Source: Microcebus murinus (lineage: Eukaryota > Chordata > Mammalia > Primates > Cheirogaleidae). From it: a stretch of 64,000 nucleotides of DNA. The stretch is from assembly GCF_040939455.1 (NCBI RefSeq), contig NC_134120.1, positions 54,575,001-54,639,000 on the forward strand, written 5' to 3'. A program made the translations under genes and the position numbers. Positions 23,245 through 33,990 of this stretch are shown here, one piece after another (positions within the stretch are counted from its first letter, which is position 1; each line of letters starts with the position of its first letter). Under the pieces are notes generated by a model, which saw nothing but the letters and a program-made list of their open reading frames with translations, made no database searches and was not told the DNA's origin.

Positions 23245-23280
23245 TCCACAGAAATATCAGCAATAAAAAAAAAAAAAAAG
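23245..23280 (+). repeat. Possible tiny poly(A) retro-insertion
   Basis: About 20 bases ('tccacagaaatatcagcaat') followed by an A-run lie between two copies of 'aaaagaaaggaga' (23232-23244 and 23281-23293). AATAAA overlaps the start of the A-run. The A-rich repeat makes slippage a fair alternative. Confidence 0.5.
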
Positions 23281-23369
23281 AAAAGAAAGGAGAAAATTCA
23301 GGGTACGTAGAAAAGAGTTATAAAGAAAATAGGTATTTAGTTATAATTGGGTGGATTAAATTTGAGATG

Positions 23370-23545
23370 CCAGCTAATCCTGCATCCTAGCACTTGCTGT
23401 TTTTCCTGCTGGAAGCTTTCTCCTGACAGCTCTCACTCATCCTTCAAGAACCAGCTTCCCTGTGAATTCTCTGAAGCCATTCCTGACCCGCCCTCCCCAG
23501 ATGTTCCAGATTTCATGTCACCCTCAGCTCTGCAACCAAAACCAT
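23370..23545 (+). repeat. L2 LINE fragment
   Basis: 'tagcacttgctgtttttcctg', 'ctcactcatccttcaagaac', 'gaagccattcctgacccg' follow the L2 3' region. Confidence 0.65.
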
Positions 23546-24309
23546 AAATACAACTACAAGTGTGTGTTGTTTTGCTTATTTTAAACATCTGAGTAATTAC
23601 TGAACTATGCTTATGTAAACTATTCTTCATATTTCCATCTGATAACCATAACTTTCCCCAAATTAACTACTAGAGAGAAGATTTTAGTCTTCTATATTTC
23701 AAGCATCCTTTTATCCCATGTATCCAAGATTGAGCTATGTTCTGGAATAAAATATGACATTGTTCTGCTGGTGAGAGGCAAGGAGCAGGCAAAAACAAAA
23801 GGCAGAACCAAAACACATTTGAAAGCACTTCCCATGGGAAAAAAAAAATGTCACATTTGAAAACAGATTCCTCCGTTGTTTCCTCAGTTTAAGCGGAAGC
23901 TACTTGCTTTGTAAAATTACAGTTGAAACCATTGTTGCAGAGCAAGCGATTCTTTATCCTCCTATTCCAGTTATTACTGTGTCTGAGGCAGGCTCAAATA
24001 GAATCTGAGATCATTCAAAATTTAAACAGTGAATGCAGCAATCAAAATGTCACTGGGGTAGAGGAATGAATGAATAATTTAGCTCACTAAAAGTTAACAT
24101 TTAGAAAAGACCAGACTTGCAAATTCCAGGAAGCAGTGACAGCCTAGAATAAGATGGTCTCCCTTCTTCAATTACAAACCAACCAACCAACCACAGAATC
24201 TATATGTTGTCCTCCCAGACACCCCACTTACTTTGCAGGAGTACATTCACATCTAAGGGACAGTAGCCAGACACTGGTCCAACCACCCAGATGGGGCATA
24301 AAGGAACAT
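23546..24309. other. No recognisable gene or repeat
   Basis: Unique sequence with a (CCAA)n-like tract at 24178-24191. Confidence 0.35.
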
Positions 24310-24430
24310 TATCTGATTTCAGTTCATCCAACACATATTGAGCCACGCACTGGGCTGGGTGCAGGGAATGCAGATATGTGTAAAACCACCACCACCCTTG
24401 AGGAGCTCATGGGCTGGTGTGGTTGATGAG
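24310..24430. repeat. L2-age LINE fragment
   Basis: 'tcatccaacacatattgagc' and 'cttgaggagctcatgggctgg' match the old L2-like pattern. Confidence 0.45.
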
Positions 24431-25219
24431 AAAGGCTCGAGGGTCACGCCTTATGGAAGTGTGTAATAGACTACGGCAAGGACAATGGAAGCCTGGGAGG
24501 CCCACTCGTGTAGGCTTGTGTTTGTGGTGGAGAGTCAGCTGGCAGAAAAATCTGGACTGTCAAGGAGCTCCACCGGCCTGCCGTAAACTTGAGGTTCAGG
24601 GCCTGTACCTCATGAGGACAGCTTTGCCCTTTCACCCCACAGTGAGTACAGACGTGGGGTTTTCTCTGCCTTGGATGGTCTCACCTTCTTTGTCCACGAG
24701 AAATATTTCTCCTCTGAGAGACATCAGCATGAGCTTCGAATCCAGGTGAAGTCTCCTTTGGCCGCCCCAGACAGACCGGGGTGCCCGACTGTCACACACA
24801 ACAGCAATGATCACATCCTACAGTGATTGCTCCTGGTCTGATTCCGTAGACACTCCGCTAGCAGACAGCAAAGACCGTATGTCATCTTGTCTGCTCGTAC
24901 AGAGCCTGACAAGCAAGGCACTCAGCAAATGTCTGTTAAAATGAATGAGGCAGACTTCCGCTTCGCTTAGCAAGAGAACGTGGCTTCCACCCTAACAAGA
25001 AAAAGCCTGACGCTTCAAATAAAAAAGATCATTAGATTTTCTTGAGCCCATCAGTGAGGCCACAAAACAATGAAGTCAAAATAATTCCAAAGAGTGACAA
25101 GCCCCTCCAAGGAAAGGCGGGACCACGGTTGTTTTGCCTTGGTCAGAAGTGGAGGAAGACGTGGCTGCACAAAAAAGCTGGTGGGAAGAGGAAACAGCTA
25201 AAAATTTAACAAATGCTTA
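24431..25219. other. Mostly unique; L2 tail at 24890-24960
   Basis: 'agcctgacaagcaaggcact' and 'cagcaaatgtctgtt' at 24906-24937 are an L2 3' tail. No gene recognised. Confidence 0.4.
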
Positions 25220-25860
25220 AGTGTGCCTAAGCACGACAACTTGGAAGCCCCAGACACAAACGCAGCGGCATGTGAACTCACGTGCCAGCTCTGTCCCGAG
25301 GCCCCCATCCGGGGTGCGAGAAGCCTGGGCCGGGCAGGATCCTGCCCGCCTGTGCGACGGACGGAGACGCAGAGCGGATGGAGAGGCCGCATGACGGCCG
25401 GCGCGGGGAAGGGACACCGAGAGAGCCCTGGACGGCGGAGGTCCACACCAAGCACCAGACCCTGCCCACAGGGACTCGGTTCCCCAGTCCCAGCCTGACG
25501 GAAGTGACTACCGGGTCACTCTGGGTCACTTCCGGATACCTCCGCGGCTCTTCACTTGGCATCCCGCCGTGGCGGGCCGGACTGCCCCTGCGTCTGTGCT
25601 CCTCCACTTGGGGGTCCCCCGGGCTCCGCTGGGTCTCCCTCCCTGTGCTGCCGCTGGGCGACTCTCCAGGCGGTCGGCTGGAGCCCTCACAGCCCTCTTC
25701 ACTTGTCCCTTCTCTCACAGGACGACTTTCCTGTCATCCCGTCATTGCGCGCTGTCCAGTGGCGAAGCCATTGTTTCATACGTTTTTGTCCAGGTTTTTA
25801 GTTTTCTAAGGCTCAGTGGTGAATCTGAAACTTGTTATACCATCTTGGCCAGAAGCAAAA
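25220..25860. promoter_or_regulatory. CpG-rich block with paired ETS-type sites
   Basis: GC- and CpG-rich sequence stands out from AT-rich neighbours. Two ETS-family consensus sites face each other: CGGAAGTGAC at 25499-25508 and CACTTCCGG at 25527-25535, which also form a 10-bp inverted repeat with a 16-base loop. A YY1-like 'ccatcttggcc' lies at 25839-25849. These features suit a TATA-less promoter or a remnant of one. Long overlapping frames on both strands (up to 175 codons) follow from GC content, and none is recognisable. I see no splice-linked exon, so the role is unproven. Confidence 0.35.
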
Positions 25861-25861
25861 G

Positions 25862-26199
25862 TTCATTTGATTTTCAACAAAGGTGCCAAAGCAGTGTAAT
25901 AAAGAAATGAAAGCTGTTTCAACAAATGATGTAGAAACAACTGGATTCTCACATGGAAAAAATAAACCTCAATATTTACCTCCCATCCAACAGAAAATGT
26001 TACTTGAGAAGAGGCATAAACCTAAACAAAACAGTTAACATAAACATAAGAAAGCTTTTAAAGGAAAACATATATCTTTATGACTTGAGAGTAGGAAAAC
26101 AATTCTTAGACAGGAAACAGAAAATAGTAACCATTAAATGAAAAATGGATAAATTAGATTCCATCAAAATTAAAAACTTTTGCTCTTCAAGTGACTATT
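25862..26199 (+). repeat. L1M-class LINE, ORF2 3' part, left half
   Basis: 'tgattttcaacaaaggtgcc', 'acaactggattctcacatgg', 'aaaattaaaaacttttgctc' match old L1 ORF2. Split by the monomeric Alu at 26216. Confidence 0.78.
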
Positions 26200-26215
26200 A
26201 AGAAAACAGGTAGAG

Positions 26216-26389
26216 GCTAGGTACAGTGGCCCATGCCTGTAGTCCCAGCTACTCAGAAGGATGAGAAGGGAGGATGACTTGAGACCAGAAGTTCAAGAGT
26301 CCAAGGTTGTAGCGAGCTATGATAGTACTGCTGCACTCCAGCCTGGGCAACAGAATGAGACCCTGTCTTTAAAAAAAGACAAAGAAAGA
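26216..26389 (+). repeat. Monomeric Alu (FLAM-type)
   Basis: A single arm of about 130 bp plus an A-rich tail: 'gctaggtacagtggcccatg', 'ctgtagtcccagctactcag', 'gcactccagcctgggcaac'. The flanking duplication is 'aagaaaacaggtagag' (26200-26215) and 'aagaaaacaaatagag' (26390-26405). Free monomers predate dimeric Alu, which fits its position in an old L1. Confidence 0.85.
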
Positions 26390-26405
26390 AAGAAAACAAA
26401 TAGAG

Positions 26406-26700
26406 GAGCCACCGACTGAGATAAAACATTCACAAAACTAAAGACCAATATCTAGGATGAATAAAGAAATCCTTGAGCATTGCATTGACTATAAAATTTC
26501 CCTCAAAAGAAAAGAAAAAGAAAGACATTAAAAAATGTAAATGGATTGATGGATGGATAAATATGTGATAAAACAAAGATAGTAAAATATTAATAGCAAA
26601 ATCTAGGTGTTTGGTATGGGAGCATAAAATTTCTTCAATATTTCTTTCTATATGTCTGAAAATTTCATAATATAAACTGATGAGAAAATTTTTGATAACT
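26406..26700 (+). repeat. L1M-class LINE, 3' end, right half
   Basis: 'gaccaatatctaggatgaat', later 'atatgtctgaaaatttcataat'. It has the tail of an old L1 and appears shortened compared with a complete 3' UTR. Confidence 0.7.
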
Positions 26701-26794
26701 GCATAGGGCAAGATGCTAGTCTCAGATAAACCAGGGTACTAGGGCAGAGCCTCAAGCACCTGGGTTATAGGACAAGACCAGTTAAACAAACACA

Positions 26795-27050
26795 GGGGAA
26801 TCATAGCAATAATGGCCATTATTTATTGGATACTCACTGTGCTAGGCCTGAATGGGACACTTCCCAAATTCAGCTTGCTTAAGCCTCCAACAAACCCATT
26901 TTACAGATAAGACACTAAAGCTTAAGAGAACTCGTATATTAATAACTCATCCTAAGCCTACTCCACAGTTTGTAAGGTGGTGAGCCAAGGTTCAGGCCCT
27001 GGCCTGTCAGATCGCAGGGGACTTATCCATCGTGCTGCTCCCCCTTTGCT
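26795..27050 (-). repeat. MIR SINE, antisense, long copy
   Basis: 'caataatggccattatttat', 'cactgtgctaggcctg', 'cccattttacagataagaca', 'gagccaaggttcaggccctg' follow the reverse complement of MIR nearly end to end. Confidence 0.7.
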
Positions 27051-27136
27051 GCACTCCAAAGGAAACACTGGAGCCTGCTTGCTCAAACCGGCATTCAAGA
27101 TTAGAGCAAGGTTGATTTGGTGAGTCATCGATATAT

Positions 27137-27716
27137 TAGAGTAGTGTCAGGTGTTGCCTAATGAAGGGAATTCGTTCTGAGAATTGCATCGTTAGATGAT
27201 TTTGTCATTATACAAGCATCAAGGAGGATATTTACACATACCTAGATGGAATGGTCTACTACACACCTAGGCTATTTGATATGGCCTATTGCTCCTCGGC
27301 TACAAAGGCTGTGCAGCATGTTACCGTAGTGAATACTGTAGGCAATTGTATCACAATGGTAACTATCTAAACATAGAAAAGGTACAGTAAAAATACCATG
27401 TAAAAGATAAAAATGGTACACCTGTGTAGGCTACTTAATGTAAATAGAGCTTGCAGGACTGGAAGTTGCTCTGGTTGAGTAAGTGAGTGAGTAGTGAGTG
27501 GGTGTGAAGGCCTAGGACGTAACTGTACACTACTGTAGACTTTATAAACACTGTACGCTTAGACTACACTGAATATATTTTTTAAATAAAGTAAGTGCTC
27601 TATGACTTTATTATGCTTACGATGTCTCTAGGTGATAGGAATTTTTCAGCTCCGTTGTAATCTTGTGGGAACGCTGTCATGTATATGTGGTCTGTCATTG
27701 ACCAAAGCATTGATAT
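27137..27716. mobile_element. Tigger-like (TcMar) DNA transposon, internally deleted
   Basis: 'tactacacacctaggctat', 'cctattgctcctcggctac', 'gtgaatactgtaggcaattg', 'acactactgtagactttat', 'ggtgataggaatttttcagc' and a right end 'tggtctgtcattgacc' are marks of a Tigger-class element. The left end 'cagg…ttgcctaatgaa' mirrors the right end loosely. The transposase region is missing, so the copy is non-autonomous. The exact family is not assigned. Confidence 0.7.
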
Positions 27717-27876
27717 TTTAAATTCCTTTTGACTGGGCAGAGAATGGATGGATGCTAGAGTTTGGGAGAGGGCTGTTAGAGCCCAGGATCTGAAGGAGAA
27801 GCTCTATGAGGCAGAGACCACATTCCTCTCACATTTGGATCGATTTTATTTCCCTCAAAGTGTACCTCTGAGATTC
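27717..27876. other. Unique sequence
   Basis: Nothing recognised. Confidence 0.35.
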
Positions 27877-27890
27877 CCCAAAAGAATTTA

Positions 27891-28989
27891 TTTTATTTTA
27901 TTTTATTTTTTATTTTAGCGTATTATAACAAGTGTTAAGGTTACTTATATTGCTCATGCCCCCCTCCCCCCTCGAGTAAGAGCTTTAAGCATGTCCATCC
28001 CCCAAACATTGCACATCTTACTCGTGGTTGTATACACCCATCCCCTCCTCCCCCCTCCCACCATCCCACACCCGATAAATGTTACTCCTATATGTCCACT
28101 GAGGTATTGATCCGTTAAAACCAATTTGCTGGTGAGTACATGTGGTGCTGCTTTTTCCATTATTGAGATACTTCACTTAGTAGAATGGGTTCCAGCTCTA
28201 TCCAGGAAAATACAAGAGGTGCTATATCACGATTATTTCTTAAAGCTGAGTAGTACTCCATGGTATACATATACCACATTTTATTAATCCACTCATGAAT
28301 TGATGGGCACTTGGGTTGTTTCCACAGCTTTGCAATTGTGAATTGTGCTGCTATAAACATTCAAGTGCAGGTGTCTTTTTTATAAAGTGTCTTTTGATCT
28401 TTTGGGTAGATGCCCAGTAGTGGAATTGCTGGATCAAATGGTAGATCTACTTGTATCGCTTTGAGGTATCTCCATATTGCTTTCCACAGAGGGTGAACTA
28501 GTTTGCAGTCCCACCAGCAGTGTAGGAGTGTTCCTCTCTCTCTGCATCCACGCCAGCATTTGTTGTTTGGGGACTTTTTGATAAAGGCTATTCTCACTGG
28601 AGTTAAGTGATATCTCATTGTGCTTTTGATTTGCATTTCCCTGATGATTAGAGATGTTGAACATTTTTTCATATGTTTGTTGGCCATATTCTGTCTTCTT
28701 TTGAGAAGTTTCTGTTCATGTTCTTTGCCCATTTTTTGATAGGGTTGTTTGATTTTTTCTTGCTGATTTTCCTGAGTTCTAAATAGATTCTAGTTATCAG
28801 CCCTTTATCAGATGTGTAGCTTGCAAAAATTTTCTCCCATTCTGTGGGTTGTCTGTTTGCTCTCTTAACAGTTTCTTTGGCTGTGCAGAAGCTTTTTAAT
28901 TTGATTAGGTCCCATTTGTTTATTTTTGTTGCTGTTGTGATTGCCTTTGGGGTCTTGTTCTTTGCCTGGGCCAATGTCTAGATGAGTAT
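27891..28989 (-). mobile_element. Young lemur L1, 5'-truncated (3' end of ORF2 plus 3' UTR)
   Basis: About 1.1 kb, antisense. From the right it enters in the last third of ORF2, and recognisable translated pieces include [40 protein letters not shown] and [20 protein letters not shown], spread over several frames because of indels. The 3' UTR has C-rich runs (28040-28058) and the 'gcgtattat' terminus, then a (TTTTA)n tail. The target duplication is 'cccaaaagaattta' (27877-27890) and 'cccaaaataattta' (28990-29003), one mismatch. It is dead: no endonuclease or reverse transcriptase core. Confidence 0.93.
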
Positions 28990-29003
28990 CCCAAAATAAT
29001 TTA

Positions 29004-29419
29004 ACTTGTTTTGAGTGACTTATTCTTAGAAAGATTTTCAGGTTTTTTTGCTGACCCTGGAGTATTCTTTGCACGTTCTAATGTATGCCAGGAAATCTGT
29101 AAGAGTTCTGAAACACTCTCAGAATCTTGACTTTTTGACTTTTGGAAGATCTTTAGAGGTTGTTCAGGCTATCAACTTACCATATATAGGATAGGAAAAA
29201 AAAAGTCATGTCATCACATTTCTGTTTCTCTGCTGGAGAAAGAGCAAAGATTCTAACCTGTCAGCTGTCACACAAATGAGGGCCACAAAAACCTGCTCTT
29301 GAAAGATTCGTGGGGCAAGAGCTGCTAAGGGGAGCTTTATGAGAAGCCAGGGGGCAGGAGCGGAGGGTCCAGTTTCTGGGCATTTTAGTGAAGACAGGTC
29401 TGCCTGAGCCAACTCTACA
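29004..29419. other. No recognisable gene or repeat
   Basis: Unique-looking sequence. Confidence 0.35.
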
Positions 29420-29525
29420 TTTTTTGTTTGTTTGGTTTTTGTTTTTACTTTTTTTAGAGATGGGGCCCAAGTGGGTCTTGAACTACTGACCTCAAGCAAT
29501 CCTCCCACCTTAGCCTCTGGAGTAC
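29420..29525 (-). repeat. Alu fragment, antisense
   Basis: 'ttttttagagatggggccca', 'gggtcttgaactactgacct', 'caagcaatcctcccacctta': about 100 bp of the left arm in antisense, both ends lost. Confidence 0.7.
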
Positions 29526-30636
29526 CCAGTGCAGTGTGATTTTCTTAGTGCTCTAAAGACAGTGCAGTGTGGAAGGCCAGGTCATGGAAAAGAGTGCCTC
29601 ACTTACAGGAGGAGGCAGGACTCATCCTTATGCCCAGGTGTAGTGTCCAGATTGTCAAGTTGGTCTTTCGACAACAGAACTTGAGTTTCTGTTTCATCCT
29701 AGGTAGCCTGGGAGTCTGAACTCAGCATTTTAGGTTGTTGCGATTTAGATTCATGACTTACTTTGGAACTATCAGTCATTCCCTGAGATCTCATGCCAGA
29801 TTTGTGGTTAAGGAGAACCATGACCTATCTCCTGCACTTCCCTGTGAGTCTGAGTAGGACAGAAGTGATAGATCCCTGCGTCTTCACTAAGTTCTTAGAG
29901 CATTTGGAAGGGCCCGCGTGCTTACATTCTTTCAACCATTCCTCCATCACTCTTTGGGAAGGTGATACAAGGTCACCAATGAAGTGGGAAGGGGTGGAAG
30001 GGAGTCAGGCTTTGGGTGGGGCAGGCCCGTGATTTCCTTGCCTCTTGCTGTTCAGCACTGACGAGTCAGGAGTATGGTGCTGGTGAAGTGGAGAGCCAAA
30101 GCAGGAGAATTCACAGACACTTCAGACAAATGTAGCTTTTGTCTTTTTTTCTAACCTGGAATTATCTTGACAAAGTATGGCATGTGGACACCTAGTCTAA
30201 AGTGGCAGCCCAGACAGGATACGAAAGGCCCATAACCGTTGCAAGAATTCAATAATAGCTGGCCACGTCTTCAATCGCTAATGCTGGGGGCTGATAAATT
30301 ATTCAAACAATACAGTCTTAGCTTCCACTTACTGTCTCACAGGAGTATTGATCCTACCCTTACTAACCCACAGAGGCCTTCATGATAGACGCCAATGTGA
30401 AATGGAGGTCTGAGGGCATTTCTGCTTTGGATTTTTTACCCCTTCCTACCCAAGATTTCATTTTCTCCTCAGCAGTCCTCCAGGAAGGAGTTGTTCTTCC
30501 AGTGAGGTCCAATGGCAACATGAAGATCCGTTGCCTACACATGTTCCCTGGTGTGCTCAGGGTGTTTCAGGTAGTGAAGGACAAATTCAGAATCCCCTGC
30601 CCATACATAAGGCCACTATCCATTTTCTAACTTCTA
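29526..30636. other. No recognisable gene or repeat
   Basis: Unique sequence. An 82-codon plus frame at 30382-30630 has no known motif. Confidence 0.35.
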
Positions 30637-30790
30637 GATCAGTTCTTTTTAAACTTTGATGTGCACAAAAATTACCCAGGGATCTTGTCAAAATGCAGAT
30701 AAGTCTGGCTCATTAGATATTCTGCCTTTCTAAGAAGTTCCCAGGTGATGTCGATGTTCTTGGCCCATGGATCACTGTTTGGATAACAAG
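30637..30790. mobile_element. MER5-like hAT-Charlie fossil
   Basis: 'tttttaaactttgatgtgca', 'gggatcttgtcaaaatgcag', 'ctttctaagaagttcccagg', 'ggcccatggatcactgtttg': both ends of a MER5-type element are present. Confidence 0.72.
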
Positions 30791-30879
30791 ACACTACATG
30801 GCTATAAAAACCAGCCTCCACCTCCAGACCCTCCCTTTCTGAGTCTAACCTGTACGTCATACCAGCAGCAAATCCCTGC

Positions 30880-31388
30880 TCAAATCCCCTCGGTCGCCTT
30901 CTAATAAAATCCAGACTCTTTCACCTGATATTCAAGGCTCTATACAAACTGATCCTACCTACTTTCTAATCTTTTTTTTTTTTTCACAGCTCTCTTCTCA
31001 TGAACTGCATCTCAACCAAATTGAACTATTTGCTGCTTTCCATCCATTCTGCCACTCTACCTTTATTTTTGTTGTTTCTCCTACCTGGAATGTTCTTGCC
31101 GAACTCTTTCAAAGCTCAGCTCAAGCACTACCCACTCTATGAAGCCTAACTAGTTCTTCTAGCCAAAAGTCATCTTCCTTCCTCTGACCTCTGATATCCT
31201 TTATCCCTACCTCTCCTGGGGACATGATTGCTATCTATATTGACCTATGACTTGGGGACCACGTCTTTTATCTTGTCTATACTATTATCCTTTCTATACT
31301 TCCTTAGGGCAGATTCTGGTTTGATTTATGCTTGTAGCTTATAGACACCTATCACAATGCTTTGTACATAGCAGATGCTTGGAAGTTG
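30880..31388 (+). repeat. L2 LINE, long 3' fragment
   Basis: 'aaaatccagactctttcacc', 'gaatgttcttgccgaactc', 'tcaaagctcagctcaagcac', 'tatgaagcctaactagttc', 'gggcagattctggtttgatt', 'caatgctttgtacatagcag'. This is the best-preserved L2 of the window. Confidence 0.82.
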
Positions 31389-31394
31389 TGTACC

Positions 31395-31705
31395 AGTTAA
31401 TTCTACTGAGGTATAATTTAAATCAGTAAAATGTATAAATTTCAAGCATACTGTTTGTTGAGTTTTGCACACAGTCAAGATAGAAACATTGCCATCACCT
31501 CTATCCCCCCCAGCCCCGCAGCAGCTCCCGTCCCTAGCTAGAAAATAACCGTTCTGCTTTCTACCACAGCCTGGTGTGTCTCTTCTTGAACTTTATGTGA
31601 GTGGAATTATGCAGAATGTACTCTGTCTGGCTTCCTTCTCTCATTGTCACGTCCATGTTGCCACATGCTGGAGACCGCTTCTGAAATAGCTCACTGACGG
31701 TCTAC
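31395..31705 (-). repeat. L1M/L1ME-class LINE, antisense
   Basis: 'tactgaggtataatttaaat', 'gagttttgcacacagtcaag', 'ttatgtgagtggaattatgc', 'catgttgccacatgctgg' are an old antisense L1 3' region. Confidence 0.7.
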
Positions 31706-33004
31706 TCTGCTGAGATCAGACCAGCCTGGGGGCTTTCCTGCATTTAAGGGCATTTGGGGCTTTCATGCTGCCTTCCTGCCTGCTGTCCAGTTGTTCACAA
31801 AATGAGTGAAGTCACTTGAAGCCCCGTCGCTCTTTCTCTGCTGGCTTTTCTGCCTTCTCCACGGAGCCCCTGTACCTTCGGGCCGCCGTCACAAGGAGCT
31901 GTCTCCTGACTGCCTTCCCCACCGCCTCCCTCAGGCCCTGTGGCTGGGCGCCAGGCTCCGTGATCCCAGGGAGGGTCTCTGTCGGGGAAGACAGGATCTC
32001 CTCTCTTTCTTTGCAACTCAGCTTTTCTGCCTTGAGGATGGCGGTGGGTCATCCTTTGAAGGTCAACCAGAGTGACCTGTCCAGGGGCCTCCATGCCCAA
32101 GAAGCCACCATCAGGGAGGGCTGCAGGCTGGGAGTGCCCGCCTGCTGGCTGCATCCTGGAAACTCTCACCAGAAGCCAGCCTGCTCCCCCTGCCAGGCCA
32201 CATGGCCCAGCAGTGGCTGTGACGGCGGCAGCCCACTCCGCTAACAGATCCGCCCTGGCTCTCTGCGCGCACTGGGTTGACGGGAGCAGCTGCCCCTCCC
32301 CGAGCCCCGTCACAGTAGCCGCAGAGGGCTTGTTCTCATGCCTGTTACTAACTCTGCCATCCTCTGGGTCAGAGTCAGCTCTCTGGGCCTTGACGTGATG
32401 GGGGAGAACAAGCCCTAGACTGGACAGCCCTAAATCACTGCCCTGGCCTGCGCGGGTCATGGGCTAAGACGTGAGGGAGGGCGCTGGGCCACCCCCGGCG
32501 AATGACCCAAATCTGAGACGGGCAAGGAAAGATGGCCAGAGGGTCAGTGTCCTGTCATTTTGCTCTTTTGGGGTGTCATTTTCTGATTGCTTCTCAAGGC
32601 CGCACGTTACTATTACCGAGGTGTGGAGTGCTCCCTCGTCCTCGCGGCCGTGCGAGGCAGGCAGCGGCGTTCCTGCCTCGGGAAACCACAGCCCGGAGAC
32701 GGCGACATTGCCCTGCACAGTGGCAGACCTTGGGCTTCGCACACGTTTGGCTTCATGCTGTTCCTGCCGCTCCGTCACTCTGCCGTTCTGTCTGGCTCCT
32801 GAAGGTGATTTCAATGTCTCTGGGCTCATGTATCCCGTCAAAGTGCTTAGAGTGCTGACCGCAAAGCGCTTACTGACGGGGGGCCGGGAAGGGTGGGTGC
32901 CTTTCCCTGTCCCACGGGGGCTGGGCACCCCCCCCCCCCGTCCCCACCCAGATACACTGGCCTCTGCTGAGCGAGGTGAGGTTTGCGGCATGTTGACGGG
33001 CCTG
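31706..33004. other. GC-rich unique block with long overlapping frames
   Basis: About 1.3 kb with few repeats. Frames reach 221 codons on minus (31795-32460), 180 on plus (32471-33013) and 175 on minus (32464-32991), but they overlap each other on opposite strands and show no domain. They follow from high GC. A pure C13 run lies at 32927-32939. It could be part of an unidentified transcript, but nothing in the sequence proves one. Confidence 0.3.
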
Positions 33005-33381
33005 TTGCATTAGTTTGCCAGGGGCTGTCATAACAGAGTGCCACGGACCGGGTGGCTTAAACAACAGGAGTTTGTTTTCCCACAGTTCTGGAGGCTGGAA
33101 AGTCCAAGACGAAGGTGTCAGTGGGTTGGTTTCTCCTGCGGCCTCTCTGCCTTGCAGATGGCCCGTCTGTCCCCTGCGTCTTCGTATTGCCTTCCCCCTG
33201 TGCCATCTGTGTCCTGTCCTCTCTTCATGAGGACCCCAGTCATATTGGACCAGGGCCCACCCTAATGACTCTCATTTTAAATTAATTACCTCCATAAATA
33301 CAAATATTGCCACATTCTGAGTTATTGGGGATTAGGAACTCAACATATGAATTTGGGGGGACACGATATAGCCCATAACAC
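33005..33381 (-). repeat. MLT1-type LTR (ERVL-MaLR), antisense
   Basis: 'cattagtttgccaggggctg', 'gggtggcttaaacaacagga', 'cacagttctggaggctggaa', 'atgaatttggggggacacg', 'agcccataacacc' span a nearly complete solo LTR. Confidence 0.88.
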
Positions 33382-33784
33382 CTAACCAAAAATATTTTCC
33401 ATTCCAAGGTTGCTACATGTTTCACATTCCTACCATTGGTCCTCTGAGCTAGAGTTTTGTTAAAGTACAAATATTTTAATAAAAGGAAATACATATGGAG
33501 TCATTGTCTCTTATTAACATTGCAGTTGTTTTATCTTAAGAATTACCCAGCCCAGTGCTAAGCCTGCTGGGATGGCCCCAGCGCAAATTACTTGAGAATG
33601 AGGAGGAAAGTGACAGAATAAACCATAACGTAGGATTCTGCCCGAAAGCCCAGGACGAAACGCAGCATTGTACTGAACTGTGGCTTCTCGGGTGGGGTGG
33701 AGAGAGGGAGGAGAGACACTGAAAGCAACAAAGATGAAGTTTACCTGCTTCAGAATTTTGCTGGGCACTCCTGTTTCGGAGTGT
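33382..33784. other. Unique sequence
   Basis: No gene or named repeat seen. Confidence 0.35.
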
Positions 33785-33990
33785 TAAGAATGTGAATTTT
33801 GGAATCAAGCAGAACAGAGTTTGCGGGTCGCCAGCTGGGAGCCCCTGGCTAAGCTGCTCAAGCTCTCTGGGTCTGTTTCCACTGACCCGACTGCAGTGAA
33901 TATTTAATGCTCTCCTCCAGCGGCTGTGCAGATGAGCTGACTTCCATCGTGTCGGTGAAGTACCAAGGACGGCGATGGCACGCAGAGATG
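33785..33990 (+). repeat. MIR SINE
   Basis: 'gtgaattttggaatcaagca', 'cctggctaagctgctcaagc', 'ctctgggtctgtttccactg' match MIR in sense. Confidence 0.62.

Noticed and set aside
31795..33013. Long open frames on both strands (221, 180 and 175 codons) suggesting a gene
   Set aside because: They overlap in opposite directions, lie in GC-rich DNA where stops are rare, and show no domain or codon pattern of a protein I recognise.
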